Positions 37,192-46,385 of a stretch of DNA of 64,000 nt are shown here, piece by piece. Position 1 is the stretch's first letter, and each line of letters starts with the position of its first letter. This DNA comes from Burkholderiaceae bacterium (GTDB lineage Bacteria; Pseudomonadota; Gammaproteobacteria; Burkholderiales; Burkholderiaceae_D): positions 1 to 64,000 of the forward strand of contig JARLJG010000049.1 in the NCBI GenBank assembly GCA_031291325.1. The letters run 5' to 3'. A model generated the notes under the pieces. It did not search any database. It saw only the letters and a program-made list of their open reading frames with translations, and had not been told where the DNA came from. Both the position numbers and the translations under genes were made by a program.

Positions 37192-37333
37192 AGCGATACT
37201 CTTGATTTTCCAATAATTTTCGGCGGACAGCATCAATTCTACCGGAGACGCGATTGGCGAATGGGATCAAAACAGCTGTTTCTCGACAATTTCATGGTAT
37301 AAAGCAAGCCGGAGATATTTGGTTGATACGAAG

Positions 37334-38602
37334 ATGCGAATGAATCGCGGTTTTTACACCATCATGCTTGCGCAGTTTTTTTCGTCGCTGGCCGACAACG
37401 CCTTGCTAATCGCATGCATCGCCGTCCTGACCGTGATGAAGTCTCCGCCGTGGATGACGCCGTTGTTGAAACTGTTTTTTGTCGTATCGTACGTGTTGTT
37501 GGCCGCCTTCGTCGGCGCCTTTGCCGACGCCTTCCCCAAGGGTCGCGTGATGTTTGCCACCAACCTGATCAAGATCTTCGGTTGCGGCCTGATGTTCTTC
37601 AATATCCATCCACTGTTGGCCTATGGCGTGGTGGGCTTCGGCGCCGCCGCTTATTCGCCGGCAAAATACGGCTTGCTCACCGAACTGTTGCCGGCAGAAA
37701 AACTGGTCGCCGCCAACGGCTGGATCGAAGGCTTGACCGTGATCTCGATCATCCTGGGAACCATGATGGGCGGCGCGCTGGTCAATCCGCAAGTGACCGC
37801 GATGCTGCTCAAGTTCGATTTTCCGGTCATTGCCGGCAGCCTGGATACCACCAGCGATACCGCCTTGCTGGTCATCATCGGCGCCTACGTGATTGCCGCG
37901 ATATTCAATCTGAACATTCCCGATACCTATGCCCGCTACAAGAAGCAGGCGCATAGCCCGCTCAAGCTGGTGGCCGATTTCGCCACGTGCTGTACCGTAT
38001 TATGGAAAGACAAGCTGGGCCAGATTTCCCTGTCGGTCACCACGCTCACCTGGGGGGCGGCGGCGACCCTGCAATTCATCGTCTTGAAATGGGCGGAGAA
38101 ATCCTTGCACATGCAACTCGACAAGGCCGCCATCCTGCAAGGCGTGGTCGCGCTGGGCATGGCGCTGGGCGCTGCCGCTGCGGCCTCGCTGGTGCCGTTG
38201 AAGCGTTCGCTGACGGTGATGCCGATGGGCATCGTCATGGGCCTGGTCGTGATTTCGATGACGATGGTGCATTCGGTCTGGGTCGCCTATCCGCTATTGA
38301 TTGCAATCGGCGCGCTGGGCGGCTACTTCGTGGTGCCGATGAATGCGCTGCTGCAACATCGCGGCTACGTGTTGATGAGTGCAGGCCACTCGATCGCGGT
38401 GCAAAACTTCAATGAAAACATGTCGGTGCTGACCATGTTGGTGCTGTATGCCTGCATGGTCAAGCTCAATCTGGATGTCAACTATGTGATCGTCCTGTTC
38501 GGCGTGTTCCTGGCTGGCATGATGCTGCTAATCATGCGCTGGCACGCTGCCAACCAGCGCCGCTTCGATACTGTCGCGCTGATCGGCGAACATCGGCACT
38601 AA
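37334..38602 (+). CDS. lplT: lysophospholipid transporter LplT
   Basis: A 422-residue major-facilitator membrane protein with about twelve helices. The N-terminus MNRGFYTIMLAQFFSSLADN is characteristic of LplT, which flips lysophospholipids inward for re-acylation. Start uncertain: ATG at 37334 or 37340, or TTG at 37319 four bases after a GGAG. The usual partner, an acyltransferase/ligase gene (aas), is not adjacent. Confidence 0.9.
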   Translation: MRMNRGFYTIMLAQFFSSLADNALLIACIAVLTVMKSPPWMTPLLKLFFVVSYVLLAAFVGAFADAFPKGRVMFATNLIKIFGCGLMFFNIHPLLAYGVVGFGAAAYSPAKYGLLTELLPAEKLVAANGWIEGLTVISIILGTMMGGALVNPQVTAMLLKFDFPVIAGSLDTTSDTALLVIIGAYVIAAIFNLNIPDTYARYKKQAHSPLKLVADFATCCTVLWKDKLGQISLSVTTLTWGAAATLQFIVLKWAEKSLHMQLDKAAILQGVVALGMALGAAAAASLVPLKRSLTVMPMGIVMGLVVISMTMVHSVWVAYPLLIAIGALGGYFVVPMNALLQHRGYVLMSAGHSIAVQNFNENMSVLTMLVLYACMVKLNLDVNYVIVLFGVFLAGMMLLIMRWHAANQRRFDTVALIGEHRH

Positions 38603-38610
38603 AACCCAGC

Positions 38611-38639
38611 GGCAAGGCGGCGTTCAAAGCCGGCTTGCC
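38611..38639 (-). terminator. hairpin between convergent lplT and udg
   Basis: Arms 38611-38621 and 38629-38639 (GGCAAG...CTTGCC) pair at 10 of 11 positions with a seven-base loop. On the minus strand it is followed by GGGTTTTA. It lies two bases beyond the udg stop and nine beyond the lplT stop, so it could serve both. Confidence 0.5.
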
Positions 38640-38641
38640 AA

Positions 38642-39412
38642 TCAAGCATTGGCAAAGGTCTGCATCGCCAGACACAAATCGGCCCAGGCTTTGCGCTTGT
38701 CGACTGGCGTGCGCAGCAAGTAGGCCGGATGGTAAGTGACGATCAACGGTAATTCTGCATAGCGGTGCACGGTGCCGCGCAAGGCCGACACCGGCGTGGT
38801 CGGATCGCGCTTGAGCAGGGACAGCGCCGCCGTCTTGCCCAGCGCAACGATCACGGTCGGCTGGATCAACGCGATCTGCCTTTGCAAATACGGCAGGCAG
38901 GCGTCCGCTTCTTCCGCAGTCGGCGGCCTGTCCTTGCCGCCGCCATCGGTCGGTCGGCATTTGACGATATTGGCGATATACGCATTGGCGCCGCGTTTTA
39001 ATCCGAGCGACAGCAGCATATTGTCGAGCAACTTCCCCGCCGGCCCGACAAAAGGTTCGCCTTGCGCATCCTCGTTGCGTCCCGGCCCTTCGCCGATAAA
39101 CAGCCATTTCGCCTTCTCGTCGCCGACCCCGAAGACCGTGTTGCTGCGCTTTTTGCACAAGCCGCATTGTTCGCAAGCCGCGACCGCCGCCTTCAATTGC
39201 GGCCAAGTCATGGTAGCGGTTGCCGCAGGTGCAGCAGGCGCCGACGCAGAAAGCGCCGCTGGCTGCACATCGACGCGTGTCACAGCCGATTCTACGGCTT
39301 GATCGATTGCCGGCTGGTCAGGCTGGTCAGACCCAAGCCCACGCCGCACCCACAACGGGCCGACGCCGATTTCGTCGAGGAACGCCGCTTGGCGCTCGCC
39401 ATGCAAGCTCAT
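38642..39412 (-). CDS. type-4 uracil-DNA glycosylase (iron-sulfur)
   Basis: A 256-residue family 4 UDG. The Cys residues for the [4Fe-4S] cluster lie in CEQCGLC and KCRP plus a downstream ACLPYL Cys. Motif A is GEGPGRNEDAQGEPFVG and the C-terminal motif is VTYHPAYLLR. It removes uracil from DNA. An Ala/Pro-rich insert occupies about residues 40-70. Its ATG overlaps the rimI stop by four bases, making tsaB-rimI-udg one operon. Confidence 0.93.
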   Translation of the reverse strand: MSLHGERQAAFLDEIGVGPLWVRRGLGSDQPDQPAIDQAVESAVTRVDVQPAALSASAPAAPAATATMTWPQLKAAVAACEQCGLCKKRSNTVFGVGDEKAKWLFIGEGPGRNEDAQGEPFVGPAGKLLDNMLLSLGLKRGANAYIANIVKCRPTDGGGKDRPPTAEEADACLPYLQRQIALIQPTVIVALGKTAALSLLKRDPTTPVSALRGTVHRYAELPLIVTYHPAYLLRTPVDKRKAWADLCLAMQTFANA

Positions 39413-39900
39413 AGCGACAGCCTCATCACGATGGCATCTTCGCGGCGGCTAGCGCCAGCCGGATAATATCCCCGGCGCACGCCGATGCCGGCAAAACCGT
39501 AGCGTTCATAGACATTCACCGCGCGTTCGTTGGATGGCCTGACTTCGAGCAAAATCGATTGCATGTCCTTGCCGCGCGCCAAGCTCACCGCGTGATCGAG
39601 CAATAGCCGGCCTACGCCCTGCCCATGCAAATCGCGCCGCACGGCGATGTTGAGCAAGTGCGCTTCGTCGACCGACAACATCAATAACAGGTAACCGGCC
39701 AAGGCCTCCGCGCTATCGCGCACGATCCAGATTTCATAGCCGCTGTATAGCGAATCGAGAAAATTGCCGTGCGTCCAGGGAAACGGATAGACATCGTTTT
39801 CGATCGTCATCACTTCAGGCAAATCGTCGACTTGCATGCGCGCCAGCGAATACGCCGGTTTCGGTTCGTCCCTATCGATCGATGACGGCATCACGCTCAT
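39409..39900 (-). CDS. rimI: ribosomal protein alanine N-acetyltransferase RimI
   Basis: A 163-residue GNAT acetyltransferase. It shows the acetyl-CoA motif RRDLHGQGVGRLLLDHA and the NERAVNVYERYGF segment typical of RimI, which acetylates the N-terminus of ribosomal protein S18. It overlaps tsaB and udg by four bases on either side, the usual tsaB-rimI arrangement. Confidence 0.93.
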   Translation of the reverse strand: MSVMPSSIDRDEPKPAYSLARMQVDDLPEVMTIENDVYPFPWTHGNFLDSLYSGYEIWIVRDSAEALAGYLLLMLSVDEAHLLNIAVRRDLHGQGVGRLLLDHAVSLARGKDMQSILLEVRPSNERAVNVYERYGFAGIGVRRGYYPAGASRREDAIVMRLSL

Positions 39901-40589
39901 GCTGCTGCCGCCTTCAAATTCCGCTCCGCAGTCGTGAACGCCACTTTATTGCGCAAATACAGCGGCTGCGCGTCGCGCGCCGCCAGCACTTGATTTTGCG
40001 CGAAAGCGATGCGCGCCAGTTGCGCCACTTGCAGCGCGTGCGGCGTCACCAGCGCTTGGCCGCCGACCGCCAGCCCCGACTGCTCGAATGCCGCTGCATA
40101 CGCGGATAAACCGTTGCCGCACGCAACCGCTGCGCCCTGCGGCGCGACCGCGCTCGCCGCCGACAAGGTCGGTTCGATCACCACCTGCCAAGCGTCGGTA
40201 TAACGGTATTGCGCCCAATAGACCTCCCCCATGCGCGCATCCAGCAGCGCCAATACGTCGGTGGCGCCGCAAGCCGCGCGGCAGGCTTCTGCCATCGCCG
40301 CCAGCGTCACCACCGGCACCACCGGCAATTTGGCGCCGAAGGCCAGCCCTTGCACGATGCCGCAAGCGGTGCGCAAGCCGGTAAACGAACCGGGGCCGCA
40401 ACCGAAGGCGATCGCGTCGCATTGCGCCAAGGTAATCCCGCCTTCCTGCAACACGCTTTGAACCAGCGGTAAAATGGCTTGCGAATGAGTGTGCACGCCC
40501 GACGATTCGCGCGTGATCACGCGTTCGCCGCGCAGCAATGCGGTGGAAGCAAGTTCGGAAGAGGTATCGATGGCAAGAATGGTCGGCAT
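39897..40589 (-). CDS. tsaB: tRNA threonylcarbamoyladenosine biosynthesis protein TsaB
   Basis: A 230-residue ASKHA-fold protein starting ILAIDTSSELASTAL, with FGCGPGSFTGLRTACGIVQGLA mid-N-terminus. TsaB works with TsaD and TsaE to make the t6A37 modification of ANN-decoding tRNAs. First gene of tsaB-rimI-udg, divergent from the thioredoxin-like gene. Confidence 0.95.
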   Translation of the reverse strand: MPTILAIDTSSELASTALLRGERVITRESSGVHTHSQAILPLVQSVLQEGGITLAQCDAIAFGCGPGSFTGLRTACGIVQGLAFGAKLPVVPVVTLAAMAEACRAACGATDVLALLDARMGEVYWAQYRYTDAWQVVIEPTLSAASAVAPQGAAVACGNGLSAYAAAFEQSGLAVGGQALVTPHALQVAQLARIAFAQNQVLAARDAQPLYLRNKVAFTTAERNLKAAAA

Positions 40590-40674
40590 GGGCGTATTTT
40601 ACCGTGTCGTCCGTCCATCGTGCTCCGCCGGTGCGATAATCTTGCTGGTGGCGGCTCTGCTACACTGCGCGAGT

Positions 40675-40698
40675 GGTCGAACGGTCGAACAGTCGAAC
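40675..40698. repeat. three tandem copies of an 8-base unit
   Basis: GGTCGAAC, GGTCGAAC, AGTCGAAC in the 151-base divergent region between tsaB and the thioredoxin-like gene. It could be an operator with repeated half sites or a chance slippage product. Confidence 0.6.
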
Positions 40699-40740
40699 GG
40701 CGGCCATGCCAGACTTTGCGAATCGAAACCAACATATTGC

Positions 40741-41163
40741 ATGAATACACTGATTCTCGATAACGACAACCAAGACCGGCTGGCCGCATGGCTGGCAGGC
40801 GATTCTTGCGTCGTGGCCTGCCTGTGCGCGGCCTGGTGCGATACCTGCACCGCCTACATGAGCAAGTTCGACGAACTGGCGGCGTTGCATCCAGATCAAC
40901 GTTTTGTCTGGATCGATATCGAAGACCAGGCTGCGGTGGTCGGCGACCTCGACATCGACAATTTCCCGACCTTGCTTATTCAACAACGCGATACCGTCTA
41001 TTTCTTCGGCACCGTGTTGCCGGACCTGCGGCATGCCGACCGCTTGTTGCGCGCGCAATTGGAAAAAACCCGCGCCGAGCTGGAGGCCGAAGCGCGCAGC
41101 AATGCGGAACGGATCGGCTGGCAGCAACACTGCAATTTGCGCGTGCTACTGGAGAACGCATAG
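40741..41163 (+). CDS. thioredoxin-like protein
   Basis: A 140-residue protein with a thioredoxin fold: AAWCDTCTAYMSKFDEL carries the CxxC redox pair and NFPTLLI the cis-Pro. No signal peptide, so cytoplasmic. A C-terminal helical tail of about 35 residues is added to the fold. The ATG at 40741 is the natural start; the upstream open frame is non-coding. It converges on the exonuclease gene 11 bases away. Confidence 0.85.
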   Translation: MNTLILDNDNQDRLAAWLAGDSCVVACLCAAWCDTCTAYMSKFDELAALHPDQRFVWIDIEDQAAVVGDLDIDNFPTLLIQQRDTVYFFGTVLPDLRHADRLLRAQLEKTRAELEAEARSNAERIGWQQHCNLRVLLENA

Positions 41164-41174
41164 AAAACGCAGAT

Positions 41175-41981
41175 TTATTCGATTTCCGCCGGCCTGACGG
41201 CGCCTTGTTGCGCATCCTGCGCAAGCATCTTCCACGTCACCCCCAATTGCACATCGCTTTTCAATTGCGCCAATCGCCGCGACAAAAAGGCGAGGTCGCG
41301 ATCCTTGCGCAAGCGGTCGCCCAATGGGTCCATCAAGATCCCGGCGCCGTCCATCACGCCTTCCAGGCTGCCGTAAGCGCGCAATAAACGCGCTGCGGTC
41401 TTGATGCCGATCTTGGTCACGCCGGGTATGCCGTCGGCGGCATCGCCCATCAATGCAATCAAATCGGTCAGCAAATCGGGCGCGACGCCAAACTTTTTTT
41501 CAACCCAGGCGCGATCATGCCACTCGCTTTTGAAATGGTCCCAGATGCGCGCGCCGTCGGCGATCAACACATGCAAGTCCTTGTCGGTCGACGCCACTGC
41601 CGCCTCGCCTCGTTGCTCTTTCAGCCAGCGCCGCACGGCGGTGGCGAGCACATCGTCGGCTTCCACTTCCGGCACCGACACCACGTGCAGCCCTATCTCC
41701 TGCAGTCTTGCATAAAATCCCGGCAATCCGGCGCGCAACGCCTCCGGCATGGGTTCGCGGTTTTCCCGATAGCGCGGATAGAGATCGTGGCGCCAGGTAT
41801 GGCCGCCATAGTCGAAGGCAGGCAATACATGGGTCGGTTGATGCACGCTCAGCAATTTTTTGAACGACATCAGGCAAAACCGCAACGCGCTCTCGGCCTT
41901 GGCGCTGTCGTCGGCTTCGGGACTTGCCTGATACACGCGCCGCACGATGTTCAATCCGTCTATTGCTAGTAGTTTTCCCAT
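41175..41981 (-). CDS. 5'-3' exonuclease / flap endonuclease-like protein (Xni type)
   Basis: A 268-residue protein matching the 5'-3' exonuclease domain otherwise found at the N-terminus of DNA polymerase I. Acidic metal-binding clusters are AIDGLN, EVEADDVLAT and STDKDLHVL. The helix-hairpin-helix segment is GIPGVTKIGIKTAARLL. The ATG at 41981 begins MGKLLAIDG; the longer open frame to 42161 is not coding-like. Stand-alone, convergent with the thioredoxin-like gene and divergent from marC. Confidence 0.9.
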   Translation of the reverse strand: MGKLLAIDGLNIVRRVYQASPEADDSAKAESALRFCLMSFKKLLSVHQPTHVLPAFDYGGHTWRHDLYPRYRENREPMPEALRAGLPGFYARLQEIGLHVVSVPEVEADDVLATAVRRWLKEQRGEAAVASTDKDLHVLIADGARIWDHFKSEWHDRAWVEKKFGVAPDLLTDLIALMGDAADGIPGVTKIGIKTAARLLRAYGSLEGVMDGAGILMDPLGDRLRKDRDLAFLSRRLAQLKSDVQLGVTWKMLAQDAQQGAVRPAEIE

Positions 41982-42182
41982 AATTGCCGCTGGCCCGATT
42001 GCGTTTCTTCCCTTGGTTAATCGGCAACAGGTTATCACATAGGAATGCCGCAAAAAAGCGATCTCAAGCGTAGCTACGGCAAAATTGCGCCGTGCCACGC
42101 AATTCCCCGACATAGGCCGCAAATATGCTGCACCAGCAGGGTTACAATCTCGACTTCGCAAACGATTGCTTTTCTTAGCTAA

Positions 42183-42782
42183 ATGACTAAAAGTTTTTTC
42201 CAGGCGCTGGTGTTGCTGGTGCTGGTCACCGACCCGTTCGGCAACGTCCCGATCTTCGTCAGCGCGCTACAGAGCGTCGCTCCGGCGCGTCGCTGGCGGG
42301 TGGTCGTGCGCGAATGCCTGATCGCCTATGCGCTCTTGCTGCTATTCATGTTTTTCGGGCGGCACTTCCTGGAAGCGCTGCAACTTTCCGAGATTTCGCT
42401 GCGCATCGGCGGCGGCGTGGTACTGTTCCTGATTGCGCTGCGCATGATTTTTCCGCAACCGGGCGGCATCATGGGCGATGTCGAATCCGATAGCGAACCG
42501 TTTATCGTGCCATTGGCGATTCCTGCGCTGGCCGGCCCGTCGGCGCTGGCCACGGTATTGCTGTTCTCGTCGAACAACATGACCGACATGCTGATTCATG
42601 TTTCGGCTTTGTCGTCGGTAGCGGTCGTATGGTTGGTCGTTCTGTTAAGCGCCGAGCGCATGCAGAGCGCTCTCGGGCCGCGCGTGATGACGGCCTTCGA
42701 GCGCTTGATGGGCTTGATCTTGACCGCCATGTCGGTGGAAATGCTGCTGGCAGGGATACGCGCCTATCTGAAAACGCTCTAG
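42183..42782 (+). CDS. MarC family inner-membrane protein
   Basis: A 199-residue integral membrane protein with six predicted helices. It begins with FFQALVLLVLVTDPFGNVPIF, the MarC signature, and contains PLAIPALAGPSALATVLL. The transport substrate is unknown; the old link to multiple antibiotic resistance was not confirmed in E. coli. No operon partner. Confidence 0.9.
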   Translation: MTKSFFQALVLLVLVTDPFGNVPIFVSALQSVAPARRWRVVVRECLIAYALLLLFMFFGRHFLEALQLSEISLRIGGGVVLFLIALRMIFPQPGGIMGDVESDSEPFIVPLAIPALAGPSALATVLLFSSNNMTDMLIHVSALSSVAVVWLVVLLSAERMQSALGPRVMTAFERLMGLILTAMSVEMLLAGIRAYLKTL

Positions 42783-42868
42783 GAGGATCGACCACCGCTA
42801 ACAAGGCTGCCACCTCGCGTTGCGATTTGGCAATGCATAAAATTTAAGTATTTTGTCCCGCCACCGTT

Positions 42869-42874
42869 ATAATT
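42869..42874 (+). promoter_or_regulatory. consensus -10 hexamer before the Ala-rich gene
   Basis: TATAAT lies 77 bases before the ATG at 42952, in an AT-rich stretch. No good -35 stands at the correct distance, so this is a weak promoter prediction. Confidence 0.3.
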
Positions 42875-42951
42875 CATTGTAGGGATCGTTGTAGGAATAC
42901 AAGAATCAAAATCCCGAAATCAGCGGAGTTCGCACGAAATAGGCGACTAAC

Positions 42952-43746
42952 ATGGTTGCGACGATCATTCCACCACCTGCGTTATCGGCAATCGATGCCA
43001 CGCTTGGCGTGGCCGCCACCGGCGACGTGACCAATAGCACCGTTGCGGCAAATATCGCCGAGGCCGAAAGCCAGGCCAGCATCGTCGAGCTATCGGCCGA
43101 AGCGAGAATCTTGTCCAGCACCGCAGCCGCGCTGAAAACAGAAGAACAAAACGCGCGGGCATTCCAGGAAAATATCGCGCAATCGGCGGCAGCAACGGTG
43201 GTGAACGAAACCAAGTTGACCGCGAACGCCGCGAACGCCCAAAGGACCGCCCTAAGTTCCGCTGAAACCGCCCAGATCGATCAAGCCTTGCAAAGCTCCC
43301 TGGCCGACATGGAGTTAAGCCAGGCGCTCGCGGCCACTGCGACGCCGACCACGTCAGCCGAAGCGAGCGCCCTCGCAACCCCGGCCGCTGTGGCAACGCC
43401 GACCGCAGCGCCGGCAATCAGCGCGCCGCCTGCCGTTGCCGCCACCGCGCCCACCCTTGCGGCCGCTGCAGTTGCCGCCCAAGAGCTCAATCCGGCTGTT
43501 CCGAACACCGACCCGGCGGTCGCTGCCGCCATCGCCGCCTACCGGCTGGGCGACGGCTTATTTACCGAGAGAGATGCGCGCGCCGAACAAGTTGCGCAAG
43601 AGGAGGAGTTGGACATCGTGCCGGTGCCGGCAATCCAGGGCAGCAAAGTCGATCTGCACGACAGTGCGCGCGACGACGCTTTGCACGGTTCGGCCTGGAA
43701 CTGGGTGCGTGTGCATCCAGTGCAAAGCAAGTTCAACCGGCGCTGA
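42952..43746 (+). CDS. Ala-rich protein of unknown function
   Basis: A 264-residue protein without signal peptide or membrane segment. Residues 30-115 look like a long amphipathic helix or coiled coil rich in Ala, Glu and Gln. Residues 115-175 are Ala/Pro/Thr low complexity. The C-terminal 80 residues are more ordinary (FTERDARAEQVAQEEELDIVPVP). Codon use and length support a real gene, but no family is recognised. Isolated between marC and the convergent malate synthase gene. Confidence 0.6.
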   Translation: MVATIIPPPALSAIDATLGVAATGDVTNSTVAANIAEAESQASIVELSAEARILSSTAAALKTEEQNARAFQENIAQSAAATVVNETKLTANAANAQRTALSSAETAQIDQALQSSLADMELSQALAATATPTTSAEASALATPAAVATPTAAPAISAPPAVAATAPTLAAAAVAAQELNPAVPNTDPAVAAAIAAYRLGDGLFTERDARAEQVAQEEELDIVPVPAIQGSKVDLHDSARDDALHGSAWNWVRVHPVQSKFNRR

Positions 43747-43863
43747 ACGCCGAGCGTTACCGGCTGGCGCACCACGCGCTGCGAAGACCGCTATTTCAGG
43801 CGCAAATACTACACAAACGGACTAGTTGAAATTCTCGACGCTCCGCAAAAAAGTCGATTGAAT

Positions 43864-43892
43864 CCCGCCCCCAAAAGCTGGTTGGGGGCGGG
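43864..43892 (-). terminator. terminator of the malate synthase gene
   Basis: A perfect 11-base GC-rich stem, CCCGCCCCCAA (43864-43874) with TTGGGGGCGGG (43882-43892), and a seven-base loop. It lies 21 bases past the minus-strand stop at 43914. A run of six T follows about 14 bases beyond on that strand. It may also stop transcription from 42952. Confidence 0.65.
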
Positions 43893-43913
43893 CAATCGAC
43901 AATCGGCGATTTC

Positions 43914-45500
43914 TTAAATTTCCTCGTACAACGGCAAGGTGAGGAATTCGGCAAAAGTTTCCGAAGTCGACATTTGCTCGAAAATTTGCGCGGCGCGATC
44001 GTAACTTGCGCCCTCGCCGACCGTTTGCTTGACCTTGGACAGCTCTTCCGGAATCATCGCCCGCACCATATCGGCAGTCACCTTGCGGCCGTCTTCCAGC
44101 TTGCCTTTCGGGCTGCGGATCCATTGCCACACCTGGCTGCGGCTGATTTCCGCCGTGGCGGCATCTTCCATCAGGTTGTGGATCGGGACGCAACCATTGC
44201 CGGCCAGCCAGGCGCCGAGGTAGTGGATGCCGACATTGATGTTGTAGCGCAGGCCGGCCTCGGTGATCGGCGCTTCCGGCTTGAAGTCGAGCAGTTCCGC
44301 GCCCTTGACTTCGACATCGGGGCGCTGCTTTTCGATCTGGTTCGGGCGGTCGCCCAAGACCTTTTTGAATTCGGTCATCGCCAGATCGACCAGGCCCGGA
44401 TGCGCAACCCAGCCGCCATCGTAGCCGTCGGTGGCGTCGCGCGCCTTGTCGGTGCGCACGCCGCCCATTGCGATGTCGTTCTTTTCAGGATCGTTTTTGA
44501 TCGGAATCAAGGCTGCCATGCCGCCGATGGCCGGCGCATTGCGCTTGTGGCAGGTCTTGAGCAACAGCAGCGCATAGGCGCGCATGAAGGGCGCGGTCAT
44601 GGTCACCTTGGCGCGGTCGGCCAGGCAGAAATCCTTGTCCAGCTTGAATTTCTTGATGCACGAGAAAATGTAGTCCCAGCGGCCCGCGTTCAAGCCCGAG
44701 CTATGTTCGCGCAATTCGTACAGGATTTCATCCATCTCGAAGGCCGCCAGAATCGTTTCGATCAGCACGGTCGCCTTGATCGTGCCCTGCGGCAGGCCGA
44801 GTTCGGTTTGCGTCGCCACGAAGATGTCGTTCCACAGGCGCGCTTCCAGATGCGATTCCATCTTCGGCAAGTAGAAATATGGCCCCGCACCGCGCGCCAA
44901 CTGTTCCTTGGCGTTATGAAACATGAACAGCGCGAAATCGAAGATGCCGCCGGAAATGCGCTTGCCGTCGACCAGCACATGTTTTTCATCCAGATGCCAG
45001 CCGCGCGGGCGCACCACCAGCGTGGCGATCTTGTCGTTCAATTTGTAGACCTTGCCATTCTGTTCCAGCGAAATGGTCTTGCGCACCGCGTCGATCATGT
45101 TGACCTGGCCGGTGATCTGGTTGTCCCAGTTCGGCGTGTTCGAGTCCTCGAAATCGGTCATGTAGCTGTCGGCGCCCGAGTTGAACGCATTGATGACCAT
45201 CTTGCGTTCGACCGGCCCGGTGATTTCGACGCGGCGGCATTCCAGTGCCTTCGGGATCGGCGCGATTTTCCAGTCGCCGTTGCGGATATGCGCAGTTTCC
45301 GGCAAGAAGTCGGGCCGCTCGCCGGCATCCAGACGCTTGGCGCGCTCGACGCGGGCTGCCAGCAATTGCTGGCGGCGCGGCTCGAATGCGCGGGTCAGCT
45401 TGGCGACCAGTGCCAACGCATCCGCAGTGAGAACGCGCTCGAAGCCCGGTTTGATTTCGCCGATGATTTCCATGCCTGCCGGCAGAGTAAGCTGTGTCAT
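43914..45500 (-). CDS. aceB: malate synthase A
   Basis: A 528-residue TIM-barrel enzyme of the glyoxylate bypass: glyoxylate plus acetyl-CoA gives malate. Recognisable segments are [48 protein letters not shown], and the catalytic-Asp region [17 protein letters not shown]. Full length. Isocitrate lyase, the partner enzyme, is not in this window. A haloacid dehalogenase gene lies 53 bases upstream on the same strand. Confidence 0.96.
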   Translation of the reverse strand: MTQLTLPAGMEIIGEIKPGFERVLTADALALVAKLTRAFEPRRQQLLAARVERAKRLDAGERPDFLPETAHIRNGDWKIAPIPKALECRRVEITGPVERKMVINAFNSGADSYMTDFEDSNTPNWDNQITGQVNMIDAVRKTISLEQNGKVYKLNDKIATLVVRPRGWHLDEKHVLVDGKRISGGIFDFALFMFHNAKEQLARGAGPYFYLPKMESHLEARLWNDIFVATQTELGLPQGTIKATVLIETILAAFEMDEILYELREHSSGLNAGRWDYIFSCIKKFKLDKDFCLADRAKVTMTAPFMRAYALLLLKTCHKRNAPAIGGMAALIPIKNDPEKNDIAMGGVRTDKARDATDGYDGGWVAHPGLVDLAMTEFKKVLGDRPNQIEKQRPDVEVKGAELLDFKPEAPITEAGLRYNINVGIHYLGAWLAGNGCVPIHNLMEDAATAEISRSQVWQWIRSPKGKLEDGRKVTADMVRAMIPEELSKVKQTVGEGASYDRAAQIFEQMSTSETFAEFLTLPLYEEI

Positions 45501-45553
45501 GAATTGCTCCTGTTAAATTAAACGAAATGTGAAAGCCAAATAAATCAAACTGT

Positions 45554-46231
45554 TTAACGATGTGTTTTTACGTAGTCGAGTAAATCGGTCAGGCTGCGTC
45601 CTTCCGCATGCGGCGCCACGCCCAGTTCTTCCAACGGCGCCGCGCTGCGGTTGACCCAGAAAGTGCTGTAGCCGAACCAGGTCGCACCGCAGGCATCCCA
45701 GCAATTGCTGGAGACGAATAAGATATTGCGCGCCGACAGCCCGAACACGTCCGGCGCCAGTTGATACGCTTCCGGCGCGGTCTTGAATTTTTTGACCGCA
45801 TCGACCGACAGGATATGATTGAACAAGCCCTGCATCCCCGCCGCCTTCACCACCGCGTCGAGCATCTGCGGATTGCCGTTGGACAGGATCGCCAGCTTCA
45901 AGTCCATGTCTTTCAATTGCTGCAAGACCGACAGATTTTCGGGAAACGGCTGCAGTTTCGCATATTGCCCCATCAGCGAATTTTGCGCGTCGAAGCTCAA
46001 GTCAAGCTGGAGCTTTTTGCAGGCGAAAATGAGCGCATCCTGCGTCACTTCCCAAAACGGCTTATAAGTCGAGCACAAGGTGCGCAACTGCGAATATTCG
46101 ATTTGCTTGGCGCGCCACAGTTCGGCCAGCGCTTTCCCATTTTCTGGAAACAACTTTTCTGCCAGCGCGCCGATCGAGTACACGTCGAACAGCGTGCCGT
46201 AGGCGTCGAATGCAATCGCATGTATCGTCAT
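45554..46231 (-). CDS. haloacid dehalogenase type II (HAD superfamily)
   Basis: A 225-residue hydrolase. The nucleophile is in AFDAYGTLFDV (Asp9). Motif II is ILSNGNPQML and the late motifs are FVSSNCWDACGATWFGY. These match L-2-haloacid dehalogenases, which invert and hydrolyse 2-haloalkanoates, though the physiological substrate is unproven. A LysR gene at 48502 on the other strand would be its natural divergent regulator, now separated by a chemoreceptor gene. Confidence 0.88.
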   Translation of the reverse strand: MTIHAIAFDAYGTLFDVYSIGALAEKLFPENGKALAELWRAKQIEYSQLRTLCSTYKPFWEVTQDALIFACKKLQLDLSFDAQNSLMGQYAKLQPFPENLSVLQQLKDMDLKLAILSNGNPQMLDAVVKAAGMQGLFNHILSVDAVKKFKTAPEAYQLAPDVFGLSARNILFVSSNCWDACGATWFGYSTFWVNRSAAPLEELGVAPHAEGRSLTDLLDYVKTHR

Positions 46232-46275
46232 GATGGATAGGGTGAAAGGTGTATTCGCCGGTTACTACGCCTATT

Positions 46276-46384
46276 ACTGCGCTTACTACTGAATCTGGAG
46301 TATATTCACTTTAAATCAACCAAAACGATTCGATTTATCACTTTATTATTGCGTTTTAGTCACAAGTGGATCGATTTTTGGCAC
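46276..46384. repeat. 109-base direct repeat, copy A
   Basis: About 93 percent identical by eye to 48370-48478 in the same orientation (seven or eight differences). It starts ACTGCGCTTACTACTG and ends GATTTTTGGCAC. It lies just beyond the chemoreceptor stop codon and 45 bases before the dehalogenase start. The AT-rich centre looks like a promoter region. Confidence 0.9.
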
Positions 46385-46385
46385 T

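Noticed and set aside
43974-45521. 515-codon plus-strand frame opposite malate synthase
   Set aside because: Shadow frame; the malate synthase motifs lie on the minus strand.
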